A stretch of DNA of 64,000 bases from Adiantum capillus-veneris. Taxonomy: Eukaryota; Streptophyta; Polypodiopsida; Polypodiales; Pteridaceae. Numbering within the stretch: the first letter of the stretch is position 1; each line of letters begins with the position of its first letter. Below, in pieces: positions 23,406-35,802 of this stretch. The notes under the pieces are model-generated. The model was not told where the DNA came from and did not search any database. It worked only from the letters and a program-made list of their open reading frames with translations. Location of the stretch: the NCBI GenBank assembly GCA_014529385.2, contig CM043968.1, positions 27,595,013 through 27,659,012 on the forward strand. Reading direction: 5' to 3'. Both the position numbers and the translations under genes were made by a program.

Positions 23406-23639
23406 TAATGATGATGATTTGGTGAGTCAGATTAAAAGAGTACAATAGGTCTAGCTTAAGATACAAAGATACTAGGCTCGAGATTGGGAACTTCCTGATC
23501 AGGGATCGGATCCCAAAAATGAAGTAATTGGTACTATTTATAATCCTCTTAATTGGGTTTTGATTGGCTGCATATTGTATTAGTTACCATGGTAGCTATC
23601 CAGAGTGTACTACTTCTGGAAGCCTCTAGTCTAACCATC
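23406..23639. repeat. Direct repeat, right copy (LTR candidate)
   Basis: Counterpart of 18,352-18,580, about 5,054 bp away in the same orientation. It ends CCATCCATCATC. Confidence 0.65.
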
Positions 23640-24733
23640 CATCATCGGCCGTACACACATAATGGGTAAAATCTACTCAAATTGTGGAATACCAATTTTT
23701 GTGAAAGTATAATAGTTGTACCATTTGTCAGGTGTTAGATTTTGGCCATAAGATAACACATGAGACACTTGTAGGAGAGGTACATACTCATTTGGACAAG
23801 GAAAATTCTTTAAAACTAACTCATTATCCTTGTAGTAAAGATGGCTTGCTGTCAAGGAAAATCAATGGCTATCTTGTGTAAACTCAATCACATGTTCCAC
23901 AAACTACTACATGTTTGCTCCACTTTTGGACCCATTCTATCATAAACGAAGAGAGATACATCAAGAAGGTCATCATTAACAATAAGTTTGTGTTTGGTCC
24001 ATTTAAGTGGCTTGTCATCTCATTTTATAAAGTTGGCTTTAAGACCGACTGTTACTTTTTATAAGACCATGAACATAGTATATCATTAAGGTCCTACCCA
24101 TTTCTCCAAAGAAGTTTAAAATTGTCTTTAACATTGACTATTACGTTCTATGAGACCATGAACATAGTATATCATTGAGGTTCTATGTATGCCATTTATT
24201 CCAAAAAAACATAAAATAAAGTTATAATTTTCTAAAATTAGCAACACACCACAAAATTGGCTTTTAACTTTATAACATGTACATCTTTGACGCTTGAAAT
24301 AGATTGACAATCTTTTTTTTTTTAAAGGATATGCATCATGCATGGATTCTCATACATGTTTGAGTAATTTTGAAGAAAAATTCAATGTTCTTTGAATATT
24401 TATATGGTGTCTACATGGGATACCAAAACTTTTGAGCAGTTTTGGCTTGATTATACCTAAAAGATGATTTTGAACAACAATAAATTTATATCAAATTATT
24501 TATTTTTATTTTTTATGGACTCCCCAAATGCCTTGAGAACAAATCCTTGAAAGGTCTCGATGAGATTTTTTGTCATTCATGAGAAGAAGAATTTACACAA
24601 AAGTTGCCTCCAGCCACAAAAGTGGCTTGCGTTTACACAACCCTAGTGTTAACCTAGAGTAGGTTCTTTCCCAAACATGAGTCTCAAAAGGTGGTTAGCA
24701 TGTTGATACTTGATATATTTTTTCATAGAAACT
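23640..24733. other. AT-rich spacer with an 88-bp tandem duplication
   Basis: GACCATGAACATAGTATATC recurs at 24,065 and 24,153 within two diverged units. Otherwise no gene is supported. Confidence 0.5.
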
Positions 24734-25860
24734 TCAAATGTAAGCCCAATGAGGATGATAAACCATCAGACAATTTTGCCCATGTGGATGGCTGTTAATT
24801 AGGGAAAGAAGAGTCTCATGGTCCACAAAAAAGACAAATTTATTTGCAAGAAAATAATTTCTAAATTTCTCGATTGAATATATAGTTGATAAGCCTTTCC
24901 TCTCTATGGCTATGTAACTTTTCTTAGCTTGAATCGATTGTTGACTTGCATAGGCAATTGGAAAATCCATGTTGCCTTGTTGTAATTGGGCCAAAATATA
25001 ACCTATCATGTAGACACTTGTATCAATGTGGACATGGAATATCTAGCCCTATTATGGTGCCTTCAATATAGATACACTAATTAGTGCTAGCTTGAGTTTA
25101 TTAAATGCAAATATTGCACTTAAAAGTCCATTTGAATGACACCAATAGCTGATACAACGATCATACTATTTTTGCAAACATGTAGACAAGCCTCCTATAG
25201 TAACCATGGTGTCCCTTGAACACTTAAACATCACGTGGGATATTGGACTTGGGAGAATTGATAATCATTGATAATTTGTTAAATTTTGTAGTAATTTCAT
25301 GATTAGACAAAATGTGACCAAGGGTCCTACCATGGCAAACCATAAATGTACACTTCTTAGGGCTTAAGAAAATCATATAGGTATGACAGTGAATGAAGAT
25401 CCCTATTAAGTGGTCAATGCGATCCTTTATCTCATGGATTTTATACACAAATCATCCTTAAAACCTTCCAAGAATTCTCTAAGGTACCTTTGAAAAGTAT
25501 ATCTTATAAGTCTCTGAAATGTGGCTAGAGCATTTGTAACCACAAAAGGGCACTAATATAAGTGAATATCTCCCTTTCAATGGTGAATGTAGTTCTTTGT
25601 TGATCTTAGGGTGTTATTCTCAACTACTTGTAGCCAAAGAATCCATTAGGAAACACCACACTTCTTTTCCTACTACTCACTCAAGCACATGATCTATAAT
25701 GGACAAAGGATAGTTATGTGGAATGGTTGTAGCATTCAGGTACTTGAGATTGACACAAAATCCAATTTTTCTATTTTTTCTCAAGACCACTACAATTAAA
25801 GATACCCATTTTGTGTGCTCAAATTCATGGATAAACCCTACTTCTAGTATGTATCGATCT
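24734..25860 (-). pseudogene. Ty3/gypsy reverse transcriptase and RNase H
   Basis: Read on - from 25,860: FCVNLKYLNATTIPHNYPLS (RT), PFVVTNALATFQRLI, then the catalytic block FKDDLC near 25,450, and the C-terminal RT frame 25,224-25,448 (SPKKCTFMVCHGRTLGHILS). RNase H follows at 24,734-25,009: IGYILAQLQQG, IAYASQQ, YSIEKFRNYFLANKFVFFVD, HETLLSLI. Frameshifts and stops separate the parts. The RNase H is close to the one at 54.1-54.25 kb, suggesting the same family. Confidence 0.85.
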
Positions 25861-26822
25861 TCTCTCTATTCTTCCTTGCAAAATTACCATTATACATATA
25901 AGGGCACTATTTCCATTTTGAAATCATTATTAAGTGTGATGGTAAATCAAGAGATCAAGGGGTCCATCCGTCTTAGACCTTTGTATGACCACAAAAACAC
26001 ACTTTATACTCCTTGACAGTTGATGACTAGGGTTTCTTTAAATTTGTAGCTATCTACAACACTTTGGGTGGCTCAATGTGTTTCACCAAACTTGCCTATT
26101 TAACCCTTTTAGACTTGTTATTGAACTCACCTACTAGTTCGACCCTCTCTCTTGGGTTTTTCAAGCACCGTCTTTTAATCTTGCATGATGTATTGTTTGA
26201 AATGTGTTGGCATTTGTGGCTTTGATCTCCCTTACTCGCACTTCTTTTGACAAGCTTCTCCCAGGCTTCCTTATAGATACTTTTTGATGTATTATTGGGT
26301 CCACTTTGAAAGGCTTCTAGTAGGCGTCTTTCTTAGATGATGTTTATTCTTTAGAAGAGAATGCATCATTCTCCATTTTTTGTTTCTTTCCTTACTTTGT
26401 GTTAAGGGTCAGGTCTGCCTCATGTTTAGCTGGGTTTGATTCAATTTCACAAAAGCGCATGTGACCCAAAAGAAGGTTTCCACAAAGCAGTAGGCAGGCA
26501 GCACTCATGGAGATCTTCTATATGAGAAACCTCCACATGCGAGTACTTAGAAGAGGAATCTAAGGGTAGTAATTGCATCATATTTAAGGCCTTGACTTTT
26601 CCCTTGTCTTTGCTGTCCTAGGATTTTACATTGTAGGCAATCTGTCTTTTTATTTTTTCCAAATACAGTTGAGCAAGAGCTTCTCTTTCTTGGCTCTCTC
26701 AAGATCTTTGTTGAGAGTTGTCATGGAGGCCTCTTGTGTTTCTTTAAGAACTCATTTGATGCATTGAATAGCTTTGTTTTCTTACCACACACATGTGACT
26801 GTGCAGAAGATGTTGCAAGTAT

Positions 26823-27197
26823 CTAATTCTTGTTTTTTGCATGTTTCTTATGCACAATAACATCATGTATTTGTGCATGATTGATAGCTTCAATTAACAG
26901 TTTTGGGTGATGGGTTTTAACCTTGGATTGATACTTAGGATCTAGCCCATGGATAAACCCATAGACCTTGTGAGACTCATTTGTATCCTCCAGTTTTAGA
27001 ATAATATCTCTGTAATTGGCTATACCTTGAGTGAGTGTGAGAGTATCCATCACACACTCATCCCAAGAATTCCAATTTGAATATTGTTCATTTTGTGAAA
27101 GGAATTTCTTATGAAAGATGGTTTCAAAGGCTACCCACATGGTTAGCTTATGAGGTAGCTTAAGACTCATCCACCACGTATAGGCATTTCCCTTCAT
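26823..27197 (-). pseudogene. Ty3/gypsy gag core
   Basis: 124-aa frame with the gag pattern A-x-x-WW (KGNAYTWWMSLKLPHK), F...F.KKFL, LTQGIANYRD and FIHGLDPKYQSKVKTHHP. It lies 1 kb upstream (on -) of the RT of the same strand, as expected for one element. The intervening 25.9-26.8 kb should hold the protease, but no clear active site was seen. Confidence 0.75.
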
Positions 27198-27635
27198 TGA
27201 TAGACTAGTCTCCCACCTTTTCTCTTCTTTAGGTTTGTGTTTGAGCCTACATGAAAATACAAGAGTGAAGGGAAAAAGTGAGGAAATGAAAAGCCTAGTG
27301 AAAGTGGACAGTCAAAAGACTTTGTATTCTATATATAAAAGGTGCCCTTGGGTACATGCAATGTGGATGATTTTTCCCTTTCACCCTCTTCCTAGTGTTT
27401 TACCCTCTTCCTAGTGTTTTCTTCTCTTTAGAGTTTTCACTATGTACGTCTTCAAATTATTTGGGCTCCCTGCGACAAATGCCTTGGTGTTTGGGAATGT
27501 TTTTTGGCTTTGAAGATAAGGTAATGATGGTTTGAAGTGGTGATTCTTTGAATCATTGCTGTTTCTTTAATGTAAAATCTTGAATTTGAGAAAACCAATG
27601 TTAATCATTGTCCTTTGCACTCATTCCTTTTACAT

Positions 27636-27698
<63 letters not shown>

Positions 27699-30137
27699 AT
27701 ACACACACACTCTTTTATATATATATATATATTATATTTTCATTGTTTCCTATTTCACATTTATCAAACTTATGAAAGACATGTTATCTTAAATGATATA
27801 ACATTTCATATACTTATTTGGCATGTTAAAAGGAAGGACAATTTTTTTCAGCTAAGTTCATAACGATGATGATTTTTTGATGTGTGATATTTTCTCTTAA
27901 CTTTAAAGTTATCACACTACTTTGAGTCGGCTAGATATGAAGTCATTGCTTTGCCTGGTTTTTATAAAATAAGGATGATGAGATTCTTTGGAGTGTTGAA
28001 TTTAATATTTCTTAGCTCAAAACAATAATGAGTTTGTGACAGTTATCCCTAAGTTGAGTATGTTGTAAATTTTTTTAAAAAAAATCTTAATAAGACAAAT
28101 TTTACCCTCTTGTATCTTAAACACCATGTTAGAGAGTTTGAGACTTTAGAGCCAATTTGAGAATCATCAATGTCTTTAAGATTTGACCATATGAAAAAAC
28201 TTCAAATTGTTTGTTTTAAGGCCAAAGCCTTCCATAAGATAGTACTTGAAAAGATCTTCCAAGCCATGATCTCAAAATTTTGGCTAATATTTGGCCATGT
28301 GGTCAAATTTGAAGCTTGTTTTGAAAGTGAGAATGTGGTGTTCTTAGGTTCTTTTGAAATTAAATTCATAACAAATTCTTTTTTGAGTTATTCTTTCTTG
28401 CATGTGTGTATGTCTTCGTTGAGAGAGAGAGAGAGAGAGAGAGATCAGAGAGAGAGAGAACAGAATGATTAAATTTCTATCTCTCTTTGTACTTTTGTAG
28501 AAGTCTTCTTAACAACCAAAAAAGTTGATGGTTAAAGATTATAATTTACCTTGTTATAATCTACAGATTATTTTTGTTCTCTCTTTTATCATAAAAGGCA
28601 AATCATTTAATTTTTGAAAAAACATTCTTTTTATCTTGACTCCATTAAGAGATACATCCATTAAGTAGGCTCGTTGATACAGATATGGATTATTGAGACA
28701 TAAGCCTTGTCTCATTTAAGAGATACATCCAATCCATCTTCACAAGTTTGGATAAAGAAAAATCCCTTCCAAAACGAAAAGCCTCGTGAAAGTGAAAGTG
28801 AAAGTGAAAAGACTTTGTATTCCATATATAAAATATATAAAGAGGTGGCCTTGCTATACTTTTTTCACCATCTTTTTTTTTTTTGCTATACTCACAATTG
28901 TAAGTGGGTGAGTTATATTAACCCACAAAGAAATGTACCAAAACCGTCAAGCACAATGTGACATGGGGTAGTCCTTGAGCAATAAGAGCTACTTAGTTAC
29001 ATTTGAAAGGGCTTTGATTGCATGATACAGTCTTTACAGTTCTTAAGTTTTTGATAGAGATTATCACTTTCCTACTTTCTTGTATAATCTCTTTTAAGCT
29101 AGCCATCAAGTGCTCTTCTTCAAAGACACGCTAGTTCCTAGTTTGTCCGAAGTAGCAAAAGCAAAAAATTTGAATGAAAATTAGGATGGCTTGGCTCTTC
29201 CACATCTTGCCTCCCAATATCATGTCATTCTTGATTGAAAAACAAAATCTTCTAGTTCTTTTGAATCCATGCATAATTTACCTGTTGGGTTGCTCATAGT
29301 TGGACAATTTTGGCACAAGTGGAAGTGATGCTCACTAGCCACTTTGCAATCTGAGCATGTATTTGGGCTTATCTAGATACTATCTTGGTATCTTAAGATT
29401 CTTTTTTTTAAATAGAAGAAGACAAGTATTGAAATAAAAAAAGAAGAAAAATTGTACAGCTCTAGCCTCAAAGGTAGGGAAAGAGGACATCTTAAACCTT
29501 TTCTCACCCTCACTTTAGCGTTTTAACTATGTATGTCTTGAGCTTATTTATTTTTGAATCCATCAAGAGATACATCCATTAGGATACAAATGTGATTGTA
29601 CCAAAAATCCAATATGCAAAGTTAACAAGTGATAAATCATGAGGCCCGCCAATCAAAAGAGCACATCTATCTAAGCTAGCATTCACTGAGCTTAAGGTTT
29701 CTTTCTCACAAGAGCTATCCTCGGTGTACAATCAAAACAAAAATTGAAGAGATGATAAAGCAACACATCGTTTCATCTTTGGATGACTCAAGGCCGATGA
29801 GAAAATCATCTTTGTGTTTAATGTTCTTTGTAGGAGTTTACTAAGTTCTAAATCAAATATCATGTTTCATGCATGTATAATTCATTGTGCTACTAGGTTT
29901 AATTGAAAACCCAAGTCTTTAGCAAAAAGATGGTGATGAGTGTTGATCTCTATTTTGTAAGTGCCTACATGGGCAGAGTATAGCGGAAATGGCGCTATGA
30001 ACTTTAAGAATAGTGGAATTAGGAGAATTAAAAAGAGCATTTTTGTGAGACTACTTTGAGAACAAAGAGGGTGAACTTAAATAGCGGTAGCAACATAACC
30101 ATTATACTTAATTAACTTGGCATGAGCAATACTTTTG

Positions 30138-30191
<54 letters not shown>

Positions 30192-30989
30192 AGAGAACTT
30201 GACAACAATTGAGGACCGGATTTATGTGGATCCGGTCCCTCCTCCAATAGGATTTTGTATTATAGATTCTCCCATAAAGAGAGACTTGGTATAATACAAT
30301 CTTTGTGTTCCTTGTGACCTTGGTGATGCTATGAAGATGGAAAGCTTCATGCATCACGAGCATAACATAAACTTTGTAAAAGCATTAACCATCCCCGGCC
30401 TCAGACCCAAGGCCTTAAACACCTTCGAAGGTGGAGAGAGATAGAGGGGAATTAGGGTAGGTAAGAGAAAGAAGAAACAATTCCTCACTTATCATCACTC
30501 TTCTTGCTTAGCATAGCATAATAGCATAGTAATGAAGATAAAGAAGATGGCAAGCTTAAGCATTGAAGCATGTCTCTTGGTTGGATTTTCATTCCATAGC
30601 CAAGAGTGTTGGTGTAGGCTCTTAACTTTTCAACAAGATTAGAGAAGGATATGGAGTTCTTCCACTTTCACCAAGTGAGTATGTGTGAAAAATGAGTGTG
30701 TGAGAGGGTGTATACCCCCAAGCACACTCCTTGCTTGATTTGGTTGACCCCTCCTTGTAGCTCAATCTTGAAGCTCATTGGACCCCTCTAAGACTAGCCA
30801 ATCACATGCATAATGCATTTCAAGTAACATGGGTAGCATTAGGACAAGTGTCCTCCTTACCTCTTTGAGAGAGAGAACTTGAAAATATCTAAATATTTGT
30901 TGGAGGTTAAGCTAAAGATTCCCCTAACTTGGGGATTTCCCCCTCCTTTGTAGGGTCTCTTTTTGACTCAAGCACCTTACCCCCCATGC
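27198..30989. other. Intergenic DNA with microsatellites
   Basis: Contains (TC)n at 27,643-27,694, an imperfect (GA)n near 28,418-28,460 and (GA)n at 30,140-30,189. Open frames here are mostly translations of those repeats or are short and featureless. No gene is supported. Confidence 0.5.
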
Positions 30990-31255
30990 ACCTTCCCAAT
31001 CAAGCATGACAAGCACCTCAAGCACTTGAGTTAGCAAGCACAACAAGCACCTTAGTCATCAAGCACGACAAGCACCTCAAGCACCTAAGTCAGCACGCAT
31101 GACAAACACCTTAATCACCTTCTTCATCAAGCATGTCAAGCACCTCAAGCACCTTAGTCATCAAGAACGACAAGCACCTCAAGCACCTTCCTCATCAAAC
31201 ACGACAAGCACCTTAGTCACCAAGCATGACAAGCACCTCAAGCTTGGGGCAGATT
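30990..31255. repeat. Minisatellite built on CAAGCACGACAAGCACCTCA
   Basis: Many imperfect units of about 20-36 bp made of ACAAGCACCTCAAGCACCTT and AGTCATCAAGCACGA. It gives His/Lys/Ser-rich spurious frames. Confidence 0.85.
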
Positions 31256-31368
31256 TCCACCTCAAGCACAACCCTAGCTTTCTTAAGGTCTAAGTACTTT
31301 TAACACTAACCTTTGGAGTTATTTAATGAAGCTAACCCTAAGGTATTTTAAGCTCCATTAGATGCAAG

Positions 31369-31560
31369 TTGCTCTTTGATAGACTATCTCCTTTTAGACT
31401 CCTATTGAGATGTAACCATCTCTTCTCTTGGTCCCCTACTGAGATAAGTCTAGAAGCACTTATTACACATTGCTCTTTGGTAGAAAATCTCCTTTTGGAC
31501 CCCTATTGAGATGTAACCATCGCTCCTTTTGGTCCCCTGCCAAGATAGGTCTAGAAGCAC
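31369..31560. repeat. Two 91-bp direct repeats, period 101
   Basis: 31,369-31,459 and 31,470-31,560 both run from TTGCTCTTTG through CTATTGAGATGTAACCATC to TCTAGAAGCAC, with scattered differences. Confidence 0.88.
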
Positions 31561-32089
31561 ATGTCTCTATTCTAACTCTTGTTCCTATTTATTCTCCCAC
31601 ATTAAATGATTAGTTTAATATGAGAAAATCATTTGGGTTAGATAGATATTAGATTTTATGACATTACCTCTCTCTTGAAATCATAGTGGCCCTCAACTAT
31701 GAGGTAAAGAAGATAAAGCCTAGTCATTAGTCCATGTTTCTTAGCGGGTAGAGGATCCCTTTTTACCCTATGACATCATTCCAAAATGGATGACTAATCC
31801 ATTTGGTGCTCAGAAGACTTAGCTGCCCGAAGCATGTTTTCTCTTTAGTCCATATCATACTTCCAAAGTAGAGTGACAATTTCTACTTGGTGTTTAGGAG
31901 ACGTCGTCACCACAAACATGATCCTAAGAATGTATACTTCTTAAATTTTGTGCACAATTGTAAGACAAAAACATTGTTCATTTACAATGCATTTTCATTT
32001 GCTTACTCTAGTGTAGCATTGACAAGGTTCATATTATCCTTAAGCTAGGTTCCTTGCATCCCTCTAGCATAATTAAAGGGATAATTCTT

Positions 32090-34530
32090 AAACTTAATAA
32101 GAGATAGCGGGATAATCTTACCGTCTCTTAATACCTTGTCTTCATGTCGTAGGATGGACTCAGATTGAAGTACTTCTTGTGATCTTCGATTTTTGGAGGA
32201 TCTGCAACTATTGCTTCTTTTGGTAGCACTCTTTTGTAAGGATTATGTAGGCTCTCATGGAAAACATTGTGCATGAGCCAATGGTTGGGCGACTTTAATT
32301 GATAAACCATCTCATTGATTGGCTTAAGATTTAAAAGGACCATAGTAATTTTTTGCTAGTTTAACATAATACTCTTGGTGGCCCATAAGATTCTTGCCCA
32401 TATTTATGTGTTAGATGAGCCTTGAGAAACTTTAGCAGGATCCAATGATTTTCCTTAAAGGCTAAGGCTCTTCTGTGCCTATAAACAACATCCTTTTTGC
32501 CTTTGCTATGAGATGGATATAACCTCTTTAATCTTTGGAAAAGATTCTTTGTGTCTCTTGGATATATTCATTAGTTCATCAGCAAAGAAGATCTTCCCAT
32601 GTATTTTAAGTAGTAAGGGACTTTTGGATCTTCTCTCTTTAACCTCAAAAGATCATTTCCCCATAGAAGTATGTACAATGTCATTGTATGCATACTCTAT
32701 AAGAGGTACATACTTCTCTCATTGAGAACATTGATCTACTTCCATGACATAGGCTTTTAGTAGATTCAAGAATTTGTTAGATTACTTATTTCACTTTGGT
32801 CATCCATTTGTGGATGGTAGGCCAAAAGGGAAATTAATCTAATTCCTAGATTCTCAAAGAGACCCTTCTATAAATTACTGGTCTTGCCATGATACTTGAA
32901 AATTTGAGATTTGAAGAGGGTTGCCATTTGATGTGCCTTATAGTATTTTTGATAGGCATAGAGTGTATTTCTTGCTAAGTCCATCAACTGAAACAGTCCA
33001 AGTTGCTTCCCTCAGTCAAATCTTGACTTTTGGCATACCATGCATTTTGAAACATACTCTTGTATGTTTACTTTTCATGGTAGACCAACAAAACTACATT
33101 TCTACTCCTCGAAGAGTAGATTATGGGATCCCTCTTTGCCCCGCATAAGGAGAAGCATGGGATTCGTACATGACTTTCTTATTGTATGGGTGAGTAACGC
33201 ATAGCCTATTGCTGTTTGGAAGATAACTATCCTCCAAGGTGAATGGTTCTTTTTTCTTCTCTAATGCAAAGGCTGTAATTATGTACCTAAAGTCTTGGTC
33301 AATAGCATACTCGTCTATCATAAAAGATAGATCATTGTGAGTTGCTAAAGACACCACATTTACCCTTGGCCGTTGTGAAAGTGCATCGACCACTTGATTA
33401 TGATTGCCAGCAATGTGAGGAATATGAAATTTAAATTATGAAAGAAAATTTTTTCACCTCATTTGTTTGTCGAAGAGCTTGTTTTGCATCATGAAGTTCT
33501 TTAAGACTTTGTGATCCATTTGTAGGATGAATGGAACCCCCAAGAGATAGCGTTTCCACGTGTCTAGGGCATATAGAAGAGCTAGTAGCTCTTTTTCATA
33601 TTTGCCCAATACTCACTTATCGGAGTTGAGTCTCTGACTTTCATATGCTATGGCATGTCCTTCTTGAAGCAAAATAGCTCCAAGGCAATCAACACAAGCA
33701 TCACATTGGACCTCAAATGGCTTTGAGAGATCTAGTAGTGTGAGCACAAGTTGAGAGATAAGCTTCTCCTTAAGCTTCTCAAAAGCTTCTTGCACTTTTG
33801 CAGTCGATGAATACTTAACGTTCTTTTTTGTTAAGTCATGTAATGGGCCTACTATTAGCAATAATTTTTCTATGAAGCAGCTATAGTCTGCACACATACC
33901 CATAAAGCTTAGTACCTCATGTAGATTTCTTGATTGGACCATCCTTTTACTACCTCTAACTTTGTTGGATCCATACGGGTGCCACTTTAGAAATAATGTC
34001 ACCTAGATATTGAATCTCTTGTAGAAAAAAATCACTTTTCTTTTGATGAATGAAAAGCTTGTTCTCTCTTGTAACTTGAAAGATTACCTGGAGGTGTCAC
34101 TTGTACTCCTCAAGAGAATTTTAGTCGCCTGAAGATTTTTGTCCATCATGAGTTTGAATGTGGCTAGAGCATTTGTTAGGCCAAAATTTGTAACTTATCA
34201 AATAGATCTTCTACTCGCGGAACGATTTTTTTTTTTGTTTATAGTGATCCTATTTAGTGCGCTATAGTCGACACACATGTGATATGTGCCATCTTTCTTT
34301 TGCAAGTACTGGTGAATACAATGGAGAGAAGCTAGGCCCCACCATCCTTTTTTCCACCAATTCTTGCACTTGCCTCATGATCTCCTCTTATTGAACTTGG
34401 GAAACTCGATAAGGAGGCATGTTAGGTGGTGAGCTTCTTGGTAGGAGCTCAATTGCATGGTCATCATCCCTCATTTTGGAGATAGCTCACTAGGGATGTC
34501 ATTAATGAAAACATCTTGGAATCTATTTAG
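32090..34530 (-). pseudogene. Ty3/gypsy pol: reverse transcriptase, RNase H, integrase remnants
   Basis: Read on - from about 34,440: MPPYRVSQVQ and PSFSPLYSPVL (start of RT, broken by stops), then RT thumb and RNase H in 33,613-34,002 (SFMGMCADYSCFIEKLLLIV, PFEVQCDACVDCLGAILLQE). The frame 33,121-33,393 has DALSQRP and an H2C2-type end HASPYAGQRGI. The integrase C-terminus lies at 32,128-32,343 (VYQLKSPNHWLMHNVFHESL, then HNPYK), a pattern of chromodomain-type gypsy elements. Integrase core motifs between 33.1 and 32.4 kb are badly decayed. Confidence 0.85.
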
Positions 34531-34548
34531 GAAATTAGACAACTCTAA

Positions 34549-35538
34549 TTACTCTTGATTACCTTTATTGCTACATGTGAAAACATTGGAATCATTTATG
34601 AAGTTGTGACTTGACATAGGATCAAACAAAATAAAGGCATCATGATCTTGCATCTTTTCCCAAGCATAGGAAAGGAGAAATTCTTGGCAATGAGCATCCT
34701 CTTTTGAAACTTCAGCCATAGAGGCTCTAGGCAGCTCATTGCACACATTTCTTTGGGGGAAAGCACGATAGGCCTGTCATTGCTCCCCACACTTGAAGCA
34801 GCGGCGGTTATCTTTGTGATAACTCTCTAGCTCCTTGGGAGAAAGTCGATTCTTGCCTTTGTAGACTCCTTTTTCCTTAGCTTTATTGTTGTTGATAGAG
34901 TTTCCTTCTTGGGAAGAATTTTGAGAATTGTTCTTCCCCTTTGCTTCATTTCGATCCTTGTTTTCCATGGGCTTGGCATTTAGCCCCTTGCTGGAAATTG
35001 ATGTGTGAAGCAACCATAGTGCGGTGGATTACGTCCATGATAGAATTAGGCCATTGGGAGTTGACATACTCGGTCATTTCTTCAAGTAATCCCGCACATA
35101 CTTGTTGCTTTTGCTTGGTGAAGTCTATTTTTTGAAAGAAAATAGGCTTAAGATGTAAACCCCAAAACTTGTCCACATATTTGTGGATAGAATCATGGGG
35201 AAGAAGCTTCAAACTTTGCCATTCGGTACGCACTTTGTCCTTTGCATCACTTTGACTCTCTCCTATACAAGAGGAGGCCTCCTAAGATCTCTCTCCTCTT
35301 GGAGAGGTAGGGAAATCCCATAAGCACAAAGTTGTTGAGTAACTTCGGCTTGCAAAGCAGGGTGGCCCATAGCTTGTTGCAATCTAGTAACAAGATAATT
35401 AACAAACATGGAGGCATCATCATTAGCACCTTCATGTGCAAAATCAAAGTTGTCAATATTCATTCTACTCTCTTGGTTATTTTCAGCCATGCTAATTAAA
35501 ATTATGTATAAAAATACTTTGTGTTTTGGTACCCTCAA
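34549..35538 (-). pseudogene. Ty3/gypsy gag and protease remnants
   Basis: The frame 35,263-35,538 is the N-terminal part, 34,946-35,233 the gag core (EWQSLKLLPHDSIHKYVDKF, YVNSQWP), and 34,777-35,013 a basic Asn/Lys-rich linker ending in the start of a zinc knuckle (RRCFKCGEQ). 34,549-34,746 carries the protease with a degraded active site LFDPMSSHNFI (normally DSGASHNFI). These lie directly upstream of the pol remnants on the same strand and belong to one element; no LTRs were identified. Confidence 0.8.
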
Positions 35539-35802
35539 AAAACTTAGTTGCTACTCTTCTTTACCTTTGAAAATTAGTCCTCAAGCAGCCACACCCGTGG
35601 TTTAGACGTTGTTGATTGCAAAGACTAGTGTAGAGGGTCTAACATTGCTTGATTACACTTGGTTACATCTAAACTAATCACTATCACTTGATTAACATAA
35701 TTTAGAGCGTTCACAAAATTACAGAGAGGAAGAGGGGGGAGAGAGAGATGAATGGATTACATGATCAAAAAATTTCATAACTTAAAGTATGAAAAATGTT
35801 TA
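35539..35802. other. Spacer between gypsy and CACTA remnants
   Basis: No feature beyond a short purine-rich patch near 35,725-35,750. The end of the CACTA element should lie near here, but no CACTA terminal repeat was recognised. Confidence 0.4.

Noticed and set aside
30990..31260. CRISPR-like short repeats
   Set aside because: Repeats are imperfect, with variable spacing and no unique spacers of constant length, in a plant nuclear setting; it is a minisatellite.
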